From Fulvia fulva (lineage: Eukaryota; Ascomycota; Dothideomycetes; Mycosphaerellales; Mycosphaerellaceae), in assembly GCF_020509005.1 (NCBI RefSeq), contig NC_063015.1, forward strand, positions 1,922,001 through 1,986,000: a DNA stretch of 64,000 nucleotides. Reading direction: 5' to 3'. Below the pieces are notes generated by a model. The model worked only from the letters and a program-made list of their open reading frames with translations. It was not told where the DNA came from and did not search any database. Below, in pieces: positions 1 through 12,316 of the stretch (the first letter of the stretch is position 1; every line of letters starts with the position of its first letter). The translations under genes and the position numbers were made by a program.

Positions 1-1262
1 TGCCTTACTTAGTTTGCGATCAATAATTACCTGTCCGAGACTACTAGTATGTCGCCGTTCTACGCTACCTTAGGCTATAACCCTAAGTTTATAGAGCGAG
101 TTGACCTAAACGCTAGAAAGGAGGGAGGACTGACCACTCTCTAGCGACTAGATACGCGATTATTAGAAACCTTTATACGTCGAATTTACGAGCTTCATAA
201 GTACCTTTAAGAGAATATACGAATGTTATAAGCTCTCTAAGTAGAAGTAGCAAACCGCTACCGAAGCATTCCTCTAGACTATAAGGTAGGTAATTAGGTG
301 TATCTTAGTACTAAGAACATCCGTACGACTCGACTATCTAAGAAGCTAGACAGGAAATATGCCGGCCCTTACTAGATCACGGAAGTCATACCGGCTAGAC
401 TCTCTTATCGACTAAAACTATTAGACGCTCTAGTAGGACTTAATAACTGCTTCTATACCTTACTACTATAACGAGCCGACCACCCCGATTTCCTACTACT
501 TAAAGGGCAGTATCTAGCGCCGCTACTACCGATAACTATCAAACCTAACACTACCGAGGCTAATATAGTAGCCGATATAGTGGTAGTACCTACGTATATA
601 TACGAGGTAGGAAAGATCCTTAATATATATACCCGTAAGCGGGTAGGCAAGGTGAAGAAGGGGTATAAGCGTAAGGTAGATATATAGTATAAGGTAAAAT
701 GGGCTAGATATTAGAACGAGGAGGATAGTAAGACCTAGTAACCTATAGAGGATATACTTAAACACGCGGCCGCCGCTATTATAGACTTTCACTATAACCG
801 GCCGGAGTTATCTACGCCTATAGGCTTCGTAGCTCTATCTAACTAGTCCCTACTAGCTACTAAGGTGCTCGGGCTTAACACGATCAGGGTCATTCCGAAA
901 GACACCGTTACGAATGAGTCGCCTCGAGCCTTACCTCTAATAGAATCTACTCCGTATATATTCGATACTCGAGTAGAGCCTATAGAGCCTATAATAATAC
1001 CTAACTTTAGTCATAAGGATTATACGCGAGTGCTAGCCGAAGATAGACGTAGGTCTAGGGTAAGCTAGCTAACTAGGCAATATGTTTCTCGAAGGAAGCC
1101 GGTCGAGGATAGTCTTAATAGAGCGAATGCGATGTTATCGGATAACGACAGGGTACTAGAGAATAATTAGGCGTTCGCGCGATTATAGAGCTCGATAGGT
1201 AAGTAGCCTTATAAGATAGATAACGCTTAGAGGACTAAGGCGTATTTTGGGAGGGGGGATAC
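1..1262 (+). mobile_element. RIP-mutated Ty3/gypsy 3' end (integrase tail, chromodomain)
   Basis: Conceptual translation of the plus strand, reading through many TAG stops, gives the end of a gypsy integrase (TS-MSPFYATLGYNPKF, about 45-95). A GPY/F-type segment follows at about 270-430 (KLDRKYAGPY then a YRLKL motif), then a chromodomain-like stretch at about 610-780 (YKVKWARY followed by PIEDIL). Stops lie mostly where Trp or Gln is expected, the mark of CpA-to-TpA change on both strands. The element enters from beyond the window and ends at a purine-rich stretch just before the LTR at 1263. It is a chromovirus-type relic with no coding capacity left. Confidence 0.85.
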
Positions 1263-1475
1263 TGTTACGGGTAGCCCGCGACCCCCTACTATAGCTACGT
1301 CGGCCCGGCTGAACCGCGGACCTTCCGTATCGGGTTAGCGCGGCTTGGCTTTACTTTATAACTTCGCCGCGCCTCGCGCTCCTCTTTCGTAGCTTCGTAG
1401 AATAATAACTATCTCGTTCGGACCCTATAATACGCGCGCCCTTATAGTCACTAGATTACTAACGAGCCTTTAACA
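1263..1475 (+). repeat. 3' LTR of the first gypsy relic
   Basis: A 213-bp stretch begins TGTTACGGG directly after the purine-rich GGGAGGGGGGATAC and ends TTTAACA, so it keeps inverted TGTTA/TAACA ends. It sits exactly where the 3' LTR of the element at 1-1262 should be. The 5' partner is outside the window. Ends are inferred from the motifs only. Confidence 0.65.
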
Positions 1476-1810
1476 ATTTAAAAGCTAAGTTTAGTAAAGC
1501 CGGCATGCTCGTATATTACGTACTAGGTAGGGAAATAGTAGTAGAGACAGATTCTTTAGATTTTATAAACGCCGGCGTACTTTTATAGTATAACGAGAAT
1601 AGTATACTATATCCTATAGCCTTCTACTCGAAGAATTTAAGTCTATAGGAGTGTAATTATAAAATCTATAACAACGAACTATTAGCTATTATTAAGGCTT
1701 TTAAGGAATAGAGACCCGAGCTCGCCTACGAGGTAGATAATAAGGACTTATAGCTAGTTAAGATTTATACCGACTATAAGAACCTAGTATTAAACAGGTA
1801 TAGTATATAT
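1476..1810 (+). mobile_element. Gypsy RT-RNase H scrap, RIP-mutated
   Basis: The translated plus strand shows a gypsy RNase H segment: PIAFYSKNLS, then [19 protein letters not shown] and YTDYKNL. It matches the pol region upstream of an integrase, so it cannot belong to the element at 1-1475. It is probably the target into which that element inserted. Both borders are fuzzy. Confidence 0.7.
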
Positions 1811-1855
1811 ATGTACGGAAGTCAGGACACGTAATAGGGAAGGAGGAAGGACTAA

Positions 1856-2126
1856 TGTAGTATATAAAGGTATATAGTAGAACAGTATTTAGTACTAAAG
1901 GTATCTCTACTATCGGTATAGAGACTACGTCTCTTATACCTATATAGAGGGATATTGCTCTAGTCCTAGTTCTGTTTCACTACGCCTTATCGGTTTCACC
2001 TATATCTTATCCTACGATTCGTACGGTGTTATAATAGTATTGCCGTACTATTATCTCGACTAGCTTAGTATATACTAAGTCAGTCTTAGTACCGTACGAC
2101 ATACCTACTAACCTATATTTATAACA
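1856..2126 (-). repeat. Probable 3' LTR of the minus-strand Copia relic
   Basis: On the minus strand the segment starts TGTTATAAATATAGG just after the polypurine-like AAGTAGGAG, matching the layout of the nested Copia further on (GAGTAGGAG then TGTTA). The distal end at about 1856 is chosen at a terminal ...TACTACA and is uncertain, because no second copy is present for comparison. Confidence 0.5.
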
Positions 2127-4144
2127 CTCCTACTTAGGTCGTAAGGCAAGGAACGATTGTTCCTACTATACTAGCTATAGCTATCGTACGAAGGTCTAGA
2201 ACTAGGGACCGGCTAGCGGTTTATTTAAACTATCTACTACTATCTCCTTAGTATAGTAGTACTCTACTTTGATCTTCCTCTACTACTAGAGGTGCCTAAT
2301 ATAGATATAGGCAACATTAATATACTTAGATCTTTCTTAGATATAGGCGTCCTTAACTAAGGTTAGAGCCGCCTAGTTATCCCCTATAAGGCGTACTAGT
2401 CTTAGTTCGTCGACGGTGCTCTTATCGGCTAGGACTATTAGTTAGAAAGAGCAGTCTCCTACTAGCCCCGGGTAGTTTATCTCTCGGAGGATAGCCGCTA
2501 GGAACTAGGATTATTTCGCGGCGGCGTTTATCGCTATAAACTCTGCCTCTATAGTAGAGGTTACTATAGACTTTTGCTTCTTACTTATCTAGGATATAGG
2601 CGTACCGTATACTAGCTAGACATATCCTAGAATTAAGACCCTATCTACTCGATCTATCGCGTAGTCGGAGTCTAAGTATCCGGTTAGGGCACCGCTACTA
2701 CGTCTAAATATTAACCCTAGGTCGGGGAACGACCTTAGGTATCTCGAGACCTTCTTTAGTACTTTTATATACCGCTTTGTTAGATCCGCGACATATATAC
2801 TAGTTCTCCCGAGTAGGAAGGCTAGGTCCGGTCTCGTTATAGTTATTAGCTATATCTAGGTCCTATTATCGCTCTAGTAGTTATCCTTACTACATCTCTC
2901 GTCGTTCGGGGCTATAGGACGGAGGTTATCGTAACTATCTATTAGCGAGAGTGTTAGGCTTGCCTTTATATCTCGAGATCCCGCTCGTAAACTACTACTA
3001 TAAAGACCCTTAGGGTGTTATAGCGTACTATAGGTACGAATGTCTCTTTAAAGTTAACGCCGAACTTCTATAAAAACCCTCTAGCGACAAGTCTTGCCTT
3101 AAACTTTTCGATTACCCCGCTAATAAGTGTCTTTACGTTAAAGACCTACTTAGAGGTAACTATATTCGCCCCTCTTAGAGCGACAGCCGTTTCCTAGGTA
3201 TTATTACTTAATAACGAGAGTAGCTCGGTATCGATAGCGTCCTTCTATAAGTAGCCCTATTTAGGATCCCCTACCGTAGCCTTATATATCTTCGGGATAG
3301 GTACTTCCTATTAGTAGGCGATACCGGGTCCGAATATAGTAAAGGCGTATTCTTAGACTTCGTCGAATAGTTCCTCTACCGTAGCTATAAATATATATTC
3401 GTCGGTATCGGTAAGTCTATTGTTCACCTAGAGTAGTTAGTAGAACAAAGCTATTATAGCTTTATAGTACTTAGCCTTATAGTCCTAGTCCTAGCCGTAG
3501 TTATCGTTAGGATCCCTAGTCCTTTTCCTCTAGACGATTAGTTCCGGTAGCTCCGGGGTTTCCTCGATCTTCTTATAGTCCGCGATATTATCTAGTCTAC
3601 CGGGAAGTTGGATATAGAGCGGTCTTAAGACAGTTAGTCCTTTATCCTTAGCCGTAGCGGGTTCGGTCTCTACGTAGGGAGCGGGGATTAGCTAGGTCGG
3701 TTCTTCTATAGAGGAGTTACTCTCGTTAGGCCTAGGTATTATACTACCCGAGGATCGTAAGATTGCTATCGGGGCATCCGCTAGTCGCTATAGTAGTAGT
3801 CGCGAGACCGCCGGTAGTCGACCGACTAGCCTTCGTTTAGGTACCTTACTAGGTTAGTTCGTAAAGGAGATACCTAAATCTAGATCTCCCCCCTTCTCGT
3901 TTTCGAGCTAATCTACTTAGCTATACTGCCTAATAGCTCGTATATCTAGCTCCTAGAACAACTATTACTTAGTCGATTGACTATATCTAACGAAAATAGC
4001 TTCCTTACCCCGGTTTATTAACTTATCCTATCGTAGCCCTTTTAGATATAATTTCGGTTCTATATAAACTACTACCCTATAACCCTATACTCTTAGGTAA
4101 TCTACCGTCGGTACTTTACTAGTAAATACTTCTTCCGGCGAAAG
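1856..4144 (-). mobile_element. Copia-type retrotransposon relic (integrase tail to 3' LTR)
   Basis: Reading the minus strand from 4144 down gives a Copia integrase C-terminus (LINRGKEAIFVRYSQSTKQ). Next is the RT start (VIEKFKARLVARGFL, then FKETFVPIVRY) at about 3100. RNase H follows (GYLDSDYAIDRVDRV, SIVTSTIEAEFIAI, RSKYINVAYIYIRHL) at about 2660-2250. Stops replace Trp and Gln residues. A probable 3' LTR spans 1856-2126 on this strand (TGTTATAAATATAGG...ATACTACA) after the purine tract AAGTAGGAG. The element is cut off at 4144 by the gypsy LTR at 4145, so gag, protease and most of integrase are missing. Confidence 0.8.
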
Positions 4145-4339
4145 TGTTACGGTTCACCTCGTAAGGCTATACTTAGTATTACGTAACCTAGTACGCTAGC
4201 GCGCCCGGACCCTAGACCCTAACCTCGACGTTTACTTTATCGCGGCTTCGCGACTTTCTTATCTTCTCTTCTTCGTAGAACTTATTCGATTCTAAGGTAT
4301 TAATACGTTTGCGCCCTATCTTACGCCTTGTCCGTGTTA
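4145..4339 (+). repeat. 5' LTR of the gypsy chromovirus
   Basis: This 195-bp sequence starts TGTTACGGTTCACC and ends near TCCGTGTTA. It is nearly identical to 22971-23165; the few differences are mostly C/T or G/A, as RIP would make. Confidence 0.88.
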
Positions 4340-4816
4340 TTAAGTTCTACCGCCCTTAGATCGCTAAGCCGTACGATTATAGACTACGTATCGCTACTAC
4401 GACCGCGTACGACCGAGACTCGAATAGCCGTAGGTACTAATACGACTATCGGACTAGACGAATTATCCTTTATCCTAGGACTTAACCTAAACCCTCTTAC
4501 GAAGGCGTTCCTCCGAGAAGCCCGATAAAAGCGGAACGGCGTACTTAGCGTAGCGTAGTAAGAGGTAGAAGACGAGTCGTAGTAGTATCCGGTTTTCGAC
4601 GATACCGTAGGTATAGAACGACTACGTAATATAGCGTAAGAGATATAGAACGAGACTTAGGGTCGCGGAGACACTAAGTAGGCTCGTTAGTAAGAGGAAG
4701 AACGTCGGCGCTAGAAGTACTAAGAGCTACTACGTAATAAGTATAACCGACGTTAGTCTAAGAAGGAAACTCGACTCCGTATAGGTAGAGAGGATAAGAC
4801 CTTATAATAGGGTATA

Positions 4817-5336
4817 TGTCAGGGCGAGAGCCTAGCCTATAAGATGTAAGGGTAAAAGCGAGAATATAGGTACGAAGTGTAGATATAAAAGGGTATAGTA
4901 TAATTGCTACACAAAACGAAAGACGAAGAAAGTAAGAGAGGCCTAGGGAAGGCTAGATATTTATACGCGACCCTCGCGAGTACGTGTCCCCGTATTAATA
5001 GGGCTAACCCGTACGAAGCCGCGCTTAGTAGCTTTGCTCAAAACCTTATTCCAACCTGCCCTACGTTCCGAGTCTTCTACGTACTTCTTCTAGGGTCTAG
5101 CGTAGTCGCGGGTGCTCGTAGGAGTACCGTAAGTCACATAGTTACGAGCCGAAGTAAATCTATTAAGGTTTAGTAGAGGGGTAAATTTGGAGGGCTAGGT
5201 CCCGTAGTAAATATTACGGGGCATATAATTCTTAGCGCTTATATACTAAGCTAGACTATCACTTCTTAACGACTTCTAAGCACTCTAAGGCTCTTCTGTC
5301 CCTACCTTCTATACACTCTATAGGCAGACTATAATA
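4817..5336 (-). repeat. Solo LTR of another retrotransposon family
   Basis: This 520-bp segment is the reverse complement of 57618-58139 with scattered differences. In LTR orientation it begins TGTTATAG (RIP-altered here to TATTATAG) and ends CCCTGACA. It is flanked by a perfect 5-bp duplication GTATA at 4812-4816 and 5337-5341, so it is an inserted element reduced to a solo LTR inside the gypsy leader. An 89-codon frame at 4904-5173 on the plus strand (antisense to the LTR) is open, and its counterpart in the other copy is also open. Confidence 0.88.
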
Positions 5337-6774
5337 GTATACGTACGCGGAAGGAGGAATATCTTAGCTACCGCTATACGATACCGATTAACTTTACCTA
5401 GAAGGGCGAAGAGGTAGAATATAGGCTACGGTATAACCCTACCGAGTTCTAGATCGCTATAGCCGAGGAGCTTTCTCGCTCGGTTACTAATAACCTAGAA
5501 GCCTAGCTAGATATCCTAGACGAACACTATCTCGCCTACCTCGGTCTTAAGGAGGTACGGGAGGTATTAACTACTTAGAAGAGTCGGCTATAGGCTAAGG
5601 CTAATCGGTATAAGGATAAGTTAGTATCGCTCTAAGTAATACTCGACGAGTTTAGGGACGATAAGGACTTAGTAGCTAAGACCGCTTACCTAAAGAAGTT
5701 AGGTAAGAAGGCGGCCGCTAAGATTAAGAACTTACGTAGTCGTAATATAGATCTAGCTAGCGAACTCGAAGCGACCTAGACTAAGTTAGCTACTAAGTAG
5801 AGCTTAGGTAAGCGTACTACCGCGTTTATTACGGATCTATAAGCCTAGCTAAAGGAGCGCGATGACTATATCGCTTAGCTAAAGCCTAAGGAACCGACAC
5901 CTCTACTACCTCCTACGAGGTAGAAGTCCGCCCTCGAGAAGCTACTCGACGGCGAGGACCCTAGTGTTAAGATAGGTTTAATAAAGACTAAGAAGGCTAC
6001 CTCTACCGTAGCTAGCGATAATAATAATACTACGGTAGTCTTAGTTAACGCCGCTATCTAGCGTAGTAACGGCGGTACCCGTAACCCGATTAACTCGAGG
6101 AAGATTCCTATATTCTTAGCTAATATACCTAATTATAAGGATAAACTAGGATTTATAGAGTAGAAGGAGAAAGTAGAGGACTACATAACTGTAGAAGAGT
6201 TATATAGCCGATTATCTATAGTATACTTAGTAGTATTTAATAACTTTATCGTCGGTAATAGTAACGCCCGCCTACGGCTATATAAGAAGAAGGTGACCGG
6301 TTAGCGTGAGTTAATAATAGTGCTAAACGACTCTTACGGCGAGCACTATAAGCTTAAGAAGTATAAGAAGGCTTATAATAACTATACCTAAGGTAATTAT
6401 ATATTTAACGCATTTTATACTAAGTTCCTAGAGCACGGGTACTACCTAGAGAAGATAGATAAGGAACTTATCGACGACATCTAGGACAAGCTAAACGATA
6501 AGTTAAAGTAGGTACTAGTATATCGCGACGACTTTAATAACCTCCTAGCCCTTTAGCGATACCTTCGTAATATCGAACTGAAATTAGACGATATTAAGGG
6601 TTCTAGCGGAGGCGGTAGCGGCCGTAATAGTAGTAGCCGTTACGGTAGTAACGAAGGTAAGCCTAAGTATATCTACTATAACGAGAAGATTCGTAAGGAA
6701 TATAATCTTAAAGCCGCTAAGTACGATAGTTATACCTTCCGTAATCTTACTAAGGAAGAAGTAGCTAAGCCTAA

Positions 6775-7008
6775 TATTAAGAATATATAGGCCGTAGGAC
6801 AAGTATGTAGGTATAGGTGTGTTATGTGACTAGATCACGTGACTAAGGTTTGCTAGCCTATAGGCTAGTAAATATCCGGACACCTAGTATCTACCTATAC
6901 TAATACTAGTAATACTATATATAGATATACGCTATCCTATTAGGTCCTTCTTTGTCTTTAGTATAATCCGCCGTCTTCTACTACTACGTAACTCGTACCT
7001 ATTTAATA
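6775..7008 (+). repeat. 5' LTR of nested Copia
   Basis: This 234-bp sequence starts TATTAAGAATATATAGG (ancestral TGTTA shows in the 3' copy) and ends CGTACCTATTTAATA. It aligns along its full length with 12083-12316. Confidence 0.92.
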
Positions 7009-10000
7009 GGTTATAAGCCCGGGTTAGTAACTCGGTATTTCACCCTCGACAAAGTCGTATTAGAGTTATTCCTCTATAGAACAAAAGGAAGGCAGACTAG
7101 AGGCCGTACCCGCCTTGTATAGGAAGCTATAGCCGTGCTATAGGTATATATAAGACGTAAAAGAGCCTAGTAAGGTACTATTAGACTCCGAGTTAGGAAG
7201 CCTATACTAATACCTTAGACAAGTAGGCGAGCTTACTAAGAAGAGTCGCTCTCCGGACATCGCGTTCGTATTGACTAACTGTTTATTCTAAGAGAGCCGT
7301 AGTGTCTTAGAAACCCCCTCTACTAAGAGAGTTACGCTATAGTGTCTTAGTACTAATACGATCCTTACCGACCGACTTTCCTCCTCTTCCTAGCGGATAG
7401 CTATCCTCTCCGCCAATAACCTCGCGTTCGGTTTATCCTATTTCGATCCGATCCGATCGCGTACGACCGAATATATCCTTTTACCTAAGGGTAGCTAACC
7501 TATCCCTTAACTTACAAAAAATAGAGAACGAGACTAGGTTTATAAGAAAGAGAGCAGCACCTATTCTAACAAGAGAGAACCACGAAACATAGTTCAAGCT
7601 AATAAGAATACACCTAGTATTAAAGTAGGTTGACTAGGTCCTCGAAGACATTATTACGGACATTCCCGCTATAACCCTATCTATAGCGACACCCTCTATA
7701 TTATCGGAGTCATCCCTTCCTTTAGATCAAGCGATAAGGAAGGCATCGTATAGACGGTATAATGTAACGGCCCTATATAAGATGTATATCTGTCTATCGA
7801 TAGATAACTAAGAGATAATATACGAGATCCGGTATACGAAGGAGTTATAGGAATAGGCTAAAGCTAAATATAAGAGAAGACTTCTCGCTACTAGAAGAAG
7901 TTTGCTTTAGCAATACACCAATTTCGTAATAATAGAGGACCAGTCAATAGATAACGCCTAGTAGGAGCTTAGCTCAATTGTAAGGAGGGCTGTTTTAATC
8001 TCGCCTTAGTTCTAAGACATTAAGACTAAGGACAGAAAGATCTAGTAACTCTTAGTAGCTCTACTAGACTCGTTTGGCTCAATTCGCGATGCAATTAATG
8101 CCTAGGTGAATCTCTTACTATAAGACATTCTTGCAATTCTTAGGGAGAAGCGAGAATTAATGATTTATTAAGGGATAGCTATGTTCGCTAAGAAGGGTTT
8201 CTAGGGAAAGCTTACGTACTATCTCTACGGTAGTGACTATTTTATAAGCAAGTGCCTACACCTTTCTATAGCTTAGTAGGCTGTTAGGAACAAGGACAAA
8301 CTAGCTAGGGTTACCTACCCTACTAAGAGACAAACGTCACTACCTCGTAGGAGGTCATTATTACTAAACCTTCGTAATGTCCTTAAGGTAATAACGGACC
8401 TTATAAAGTAGATAAAGGAGAGCCGCAAGCCAAAGGCCTCCTCTAGTAAGCCTATAAGGGCCTATACGACCTAGGAAGACGTATTAGACTCTAAGATACT
8501 ATTAGAAGATAATGATGTTAATAAGGTTGCCTATTCTACTATAGAAGCTAAAGGTAAGTACCCCTCGTCCGAGTAGTTACTTAACTCTTATACATCATTA
8601 TATATGACTGACTAAGATTCACTATTTAGGACACTAAAGCCTCTTTAAAAGAGGAAGTAGATTAAGGTTAGGGGTGGCTATCTATAAGCTATATATATAG
8701 GAAGTGTAGTAATAGGTAGTCCTTCTAGAAAGCAAATTGTCTTAGAAAATGTCCTATTTATTCCTAGCCTTAGAGTTAGTCTTGTTTCGTGGAATTAGTT
8801 TAGCTAACAGTTTGCTATCTAACTACCTAGTTTCACCCTAAAATCCTTGTCTAGTAAACCCGTTGTCTAGACTAAACTTCGAGGAGGAGTACCGTTTATC
8901 TACTCGATCTCGGAAATTCTTAAGCTATAGCATACTAGTATACTCTCTTAAGAACGTAACGGTACCGCTATAGCTAATACTAAGTCCGAAGATTAGTAGG
9001 AGCTATAGTATAGAAGATGTATACAACTTGGCAAGGGACTACTAAGAAACCTATATAGAGTTACTAATAAGAAAGATCCTATTCCTATTCCTTCTGAACA
9101 CTAGAATTATAAGGTCTGCTCCCTTACAAATATAAGGAAGTTCAAAGGACCTACTATAGAGAGGAAAGGGGAGAGGCTGACCCTCATCTCTATTAATATC
9201 TATAGGCCTTTTTAGGGCGCAGTCTCTAGGCTAGGATATAAATATTAGCTTGAGATTATAGACAACTTCTCTAGGAAGAAGTGGGTAATCCCTTTGAAGG
9301 CTAGGAGCGACGCTCCTATAGCCCTACGGGATTAGAAGGTCTAGGTAGAACGGTAGTCAAGGTGCTTTCTGTCTACGATCCGTAGTAATAGTACAAAGGA
9401 AATTCTCGCCTTACTAAAAGAGTAGGAGAAGGGGTTTAGCACTTAAATAGACACAACTAATGCCTATAACTCTCTTTAAAATAGACCTATAGAAAGGTCA
9501 ATTTAAGCCTCTAAGAACACAGTCCGGGCTATACTTAAAGACTCTAGTATACTAGTTAAGTTCTAGCCAGAAGCTTTATAAGTATAGACTATGATCAGAA
9601 ATAGACTACCTAATAGTCCGATCATTAATAGTATTGCTCTTTTACTAGAAGAAGCCTTTACTAGCTAAGTACCGTTAGTCAACTATTTCCGCGTCTAGGG
9701 ATATAAAGCTATAGTCTATATAGACCTAAGAGCCTAACCTTAAGGCTTGAGGAGAGACAAGTTAATAAACCGAGGAAAAGAAGCCGTGTTTATAGGCTAC
9801 TTAGAAAACACTACAAAACAATAGCTGTTCTAGGATCCCGATATAAAAGCTATAAAAGCGTATAGTCACGTCGACTAGTTTAAGAATAAGAAGGGGGGAG
9901 ATATAGATCTTAGTATCACCTTTACTAACTAGCCGAGTCGAGCGCTATAGCGCAATCCTATTAGGAGGAAGCTCTTTAGGGCGAAATTTTCCGATAGGGG

Positions 10001-12082
10001 ATTATTAGAGACACCGTTACGAAGGCTAGGAGAATATATTAAGGCGGTTTTAACACTGTCGAAGGCCGATAACGGTGGATCTATACAGAACCTACTTAAG
10101 TCATTAACACTATAGTAACCGCTATTTATATAGCTTCCCCCTCTCCTAAAGGACATTAGGGAATACTAGGAGTTTAGAGATCAGGGTACTCTAATAAAAG
10201 AAAAAGAAGATGTCGTTTAGTTCGACCTATCTAAACACCTAGCGCCACCTTAGGTTATAGGTAATAAGAGGTTAAGGGGGGACGGAGATAATAACTCTAA
10301 AGAGTATAAGGCTAAACACTATAAGGCTCTTATTGCCTAGATGTTCTATCTAGACCCTATAATAAGCTAGGTAGAGGAGATTCTAAACGACGTAGAAGAA
10401 TATACGTTTGCTGCTATTAGGTAGGCTATAGCCTATTAGTAGGAAGTGCTAATCCTAAAGTCCTATAAGACAGCCGTAGGAGACCCCGAATAGGGATATA
10501 TATAGAGAGAGGCAATCGAGAACGAACTTATTGCCTTAGTAAGCAACAACACCTAGGAAGCAGTTATACCGCTAAAGGGTACGAATCTAATTACTTCTAG
10601 GTAGGTCTTTGATGTGAAAAGAATGATTAGTAGAGCTATTAAGAAGTTCAAGGCAAGACTAGTTATAAGAGGGTTTTTATAGAAATATAGGGTTGACTTC
10701 GAAGAGACCTTTGTACCTACTATTAGACATTATACTCTCCGAGTATTCATAGCAGTAGTATATAAGAGAGATCTCGAGATATACCTAGTAGATGTGAATA
10801 ATACTTTTACCTAAAGTAGCCTTCTTAAAGACATCTATATAATCCTACCCCTAGGAGTTAAAGCACCTCTAAATATAGTGTTCAAGGTCCTACGAAGCCT
10901 TTATAGGCTTAAGTAAGTAGCTAGAGACTAGAACAAGCTCTATGTTACGAAGCTAGAGAAGATTAGATTTACCTAGTCCTAGGTAGATCTATGCCTACTT
11001 ATCTATACGGATAGAGACCTTATAGTCTTTACCTATGTAGATAACATACCTATTGTAGCTCCGAAGCTATTAGATGTTTAGTAGTTTAAGGCTAAGCTTA
11101 GAAAAGTGTTTAAGATTAAAGATCTTAGTGAACCTATAAAGATCCTTAGAATAAGGATTATAAGAGACAGGTCCTAAGGCACTTTAAAGCTTGATTAAGG
11201 ACACTATGTCTACGCTAACTTAGCCAAGATGCACATAGCTAGAGAGAAGGCTACGCTAACCTACTCACCTATAGAGAGCTACGAGCATTTAGTACCTACG
11301 GTACCTATAGATAAGAGGTGTAACAAACAGGATTACTAGAGCTATAATAGTACCTAGATATAACCAATAATAATGACAAGGCTAGACTTAGCATTCCCCC
11401 TTAGAAGAATTAGCTTATATGTTACTAATCCCTCGTAGTAGTATATAAAGGCTTTAAAGAAGCTCTCCCGATACCTACGGTCGTACCTAGACCTAGGTCT
11501 TATATATAGAAAGGGAGGGGGCAATCTCTAGGGATACTCGGACTCTGACTACGCTATAGACAAAGTAGATAGAGTCTCAATTCTAGGATACGTATAGTTC
11601 CTTTATAGATTACCTATGTCCTAGATAAGTAGGAAGTAGAAGTCTATTACAATATTAATAATAGAAGCTAAGTTTATAGCTATAAACGTAGCCGTAAAGT
11701 AGTCACAATTTCTTGCTACTGTCCTTAGGGAAATGGGGTGCCTAGAACTAGTAGGAAAGAGCTCTTTCTAGCCGAGTATAAGGGTAAGCAAGGGCACTAT
11801 TAACGAGCTAAGGCTAGTCAAGCTTGTAGCTAACAACTAAGCCGCTTTGACACTTATTAAAGATGCCTATATACATAAAAGGTCAAAGTATATTGATGTT
11901 GTATATAACTATGTCAGACATCTCTAGTAGTAGAAGAAGATTGTAGTAGACTACTACTATATAAAGGACATAGCTACTAATAGGTTAATAAAGCCCCTTA
12001 ATAGCTAGTAGTTCCAAAACTTTATAAGGTAGCTCTAGCTTACGTAAAGGGATTGTAGGAGACTATATAGCCTGAGTAGGAG

Positions 12083-12316
12083 TGTTAAGAATATATAGGC
12101 CGTAGGACAAGTATATAGGTATAGGTGTGTTATATAACTAGATTACGTAACTAAGGTTTGCTAGCCTATAGGCTAGCAAACATCCGGACACCTAGTATCT
12201 ACCTATACTAATACTAGCGATACTATATATAGATATATACTATCCTATTAGGTCCTTCTTCGTCTTTAGTACAATTCGCCGTCTTCTACTACTACGTAAC
12301 TCGTACCTATTTAATA
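12083..12316 (+). repeat. 3' LTR of nested Copia
   Basis: This 234-bp sequence begins TGTTAAGAATATATAGG immediately after the purine tract GAGTAGGAG. Its differences from the 5' LTR are mainly C/T and G/A transitions. Confidence 0.92.

Larger units (their letters stand above)
6775..12316 (+). mobile_element. Complete nested Copia retrotransposon, RIP-mutated
   Basis: This 5542-bp element has 234-bp LTRs (6775-7008 and 12083-12316) and a perfect CCTAA target duplication (6770-6774 and 12317-12321). It interrupts the gag frame of the gypsy, which rejoins across it. Plus-strand translation shows an integrase region (about 9170-9850, INRGKEAVFIGYLENTTKQ), RT (about 10620-11060, FKARLVIRGFL and FEETFVPTIRHYTLRVF, then IVFTYVDNIPIV in place of YVDD), and RNase H (about 11500-11960, SDSDYAIDKVDRVSILGYV and RSKYIDVVYNYVRHL). 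Many in-frame TAG codons make it inactive. CpA and TpG survive more often here than in the surrounding gypsy, which fits a later insertion. Confidence 0.92.

Noticed and set aside
1263..4339. LTR at 1263-1475 and LTR at 4145-4339 as a pair, since both begin TGTTACGG
   Set aside because: The sequences diverge after the first bases and differ in length and content; they belong to different families.
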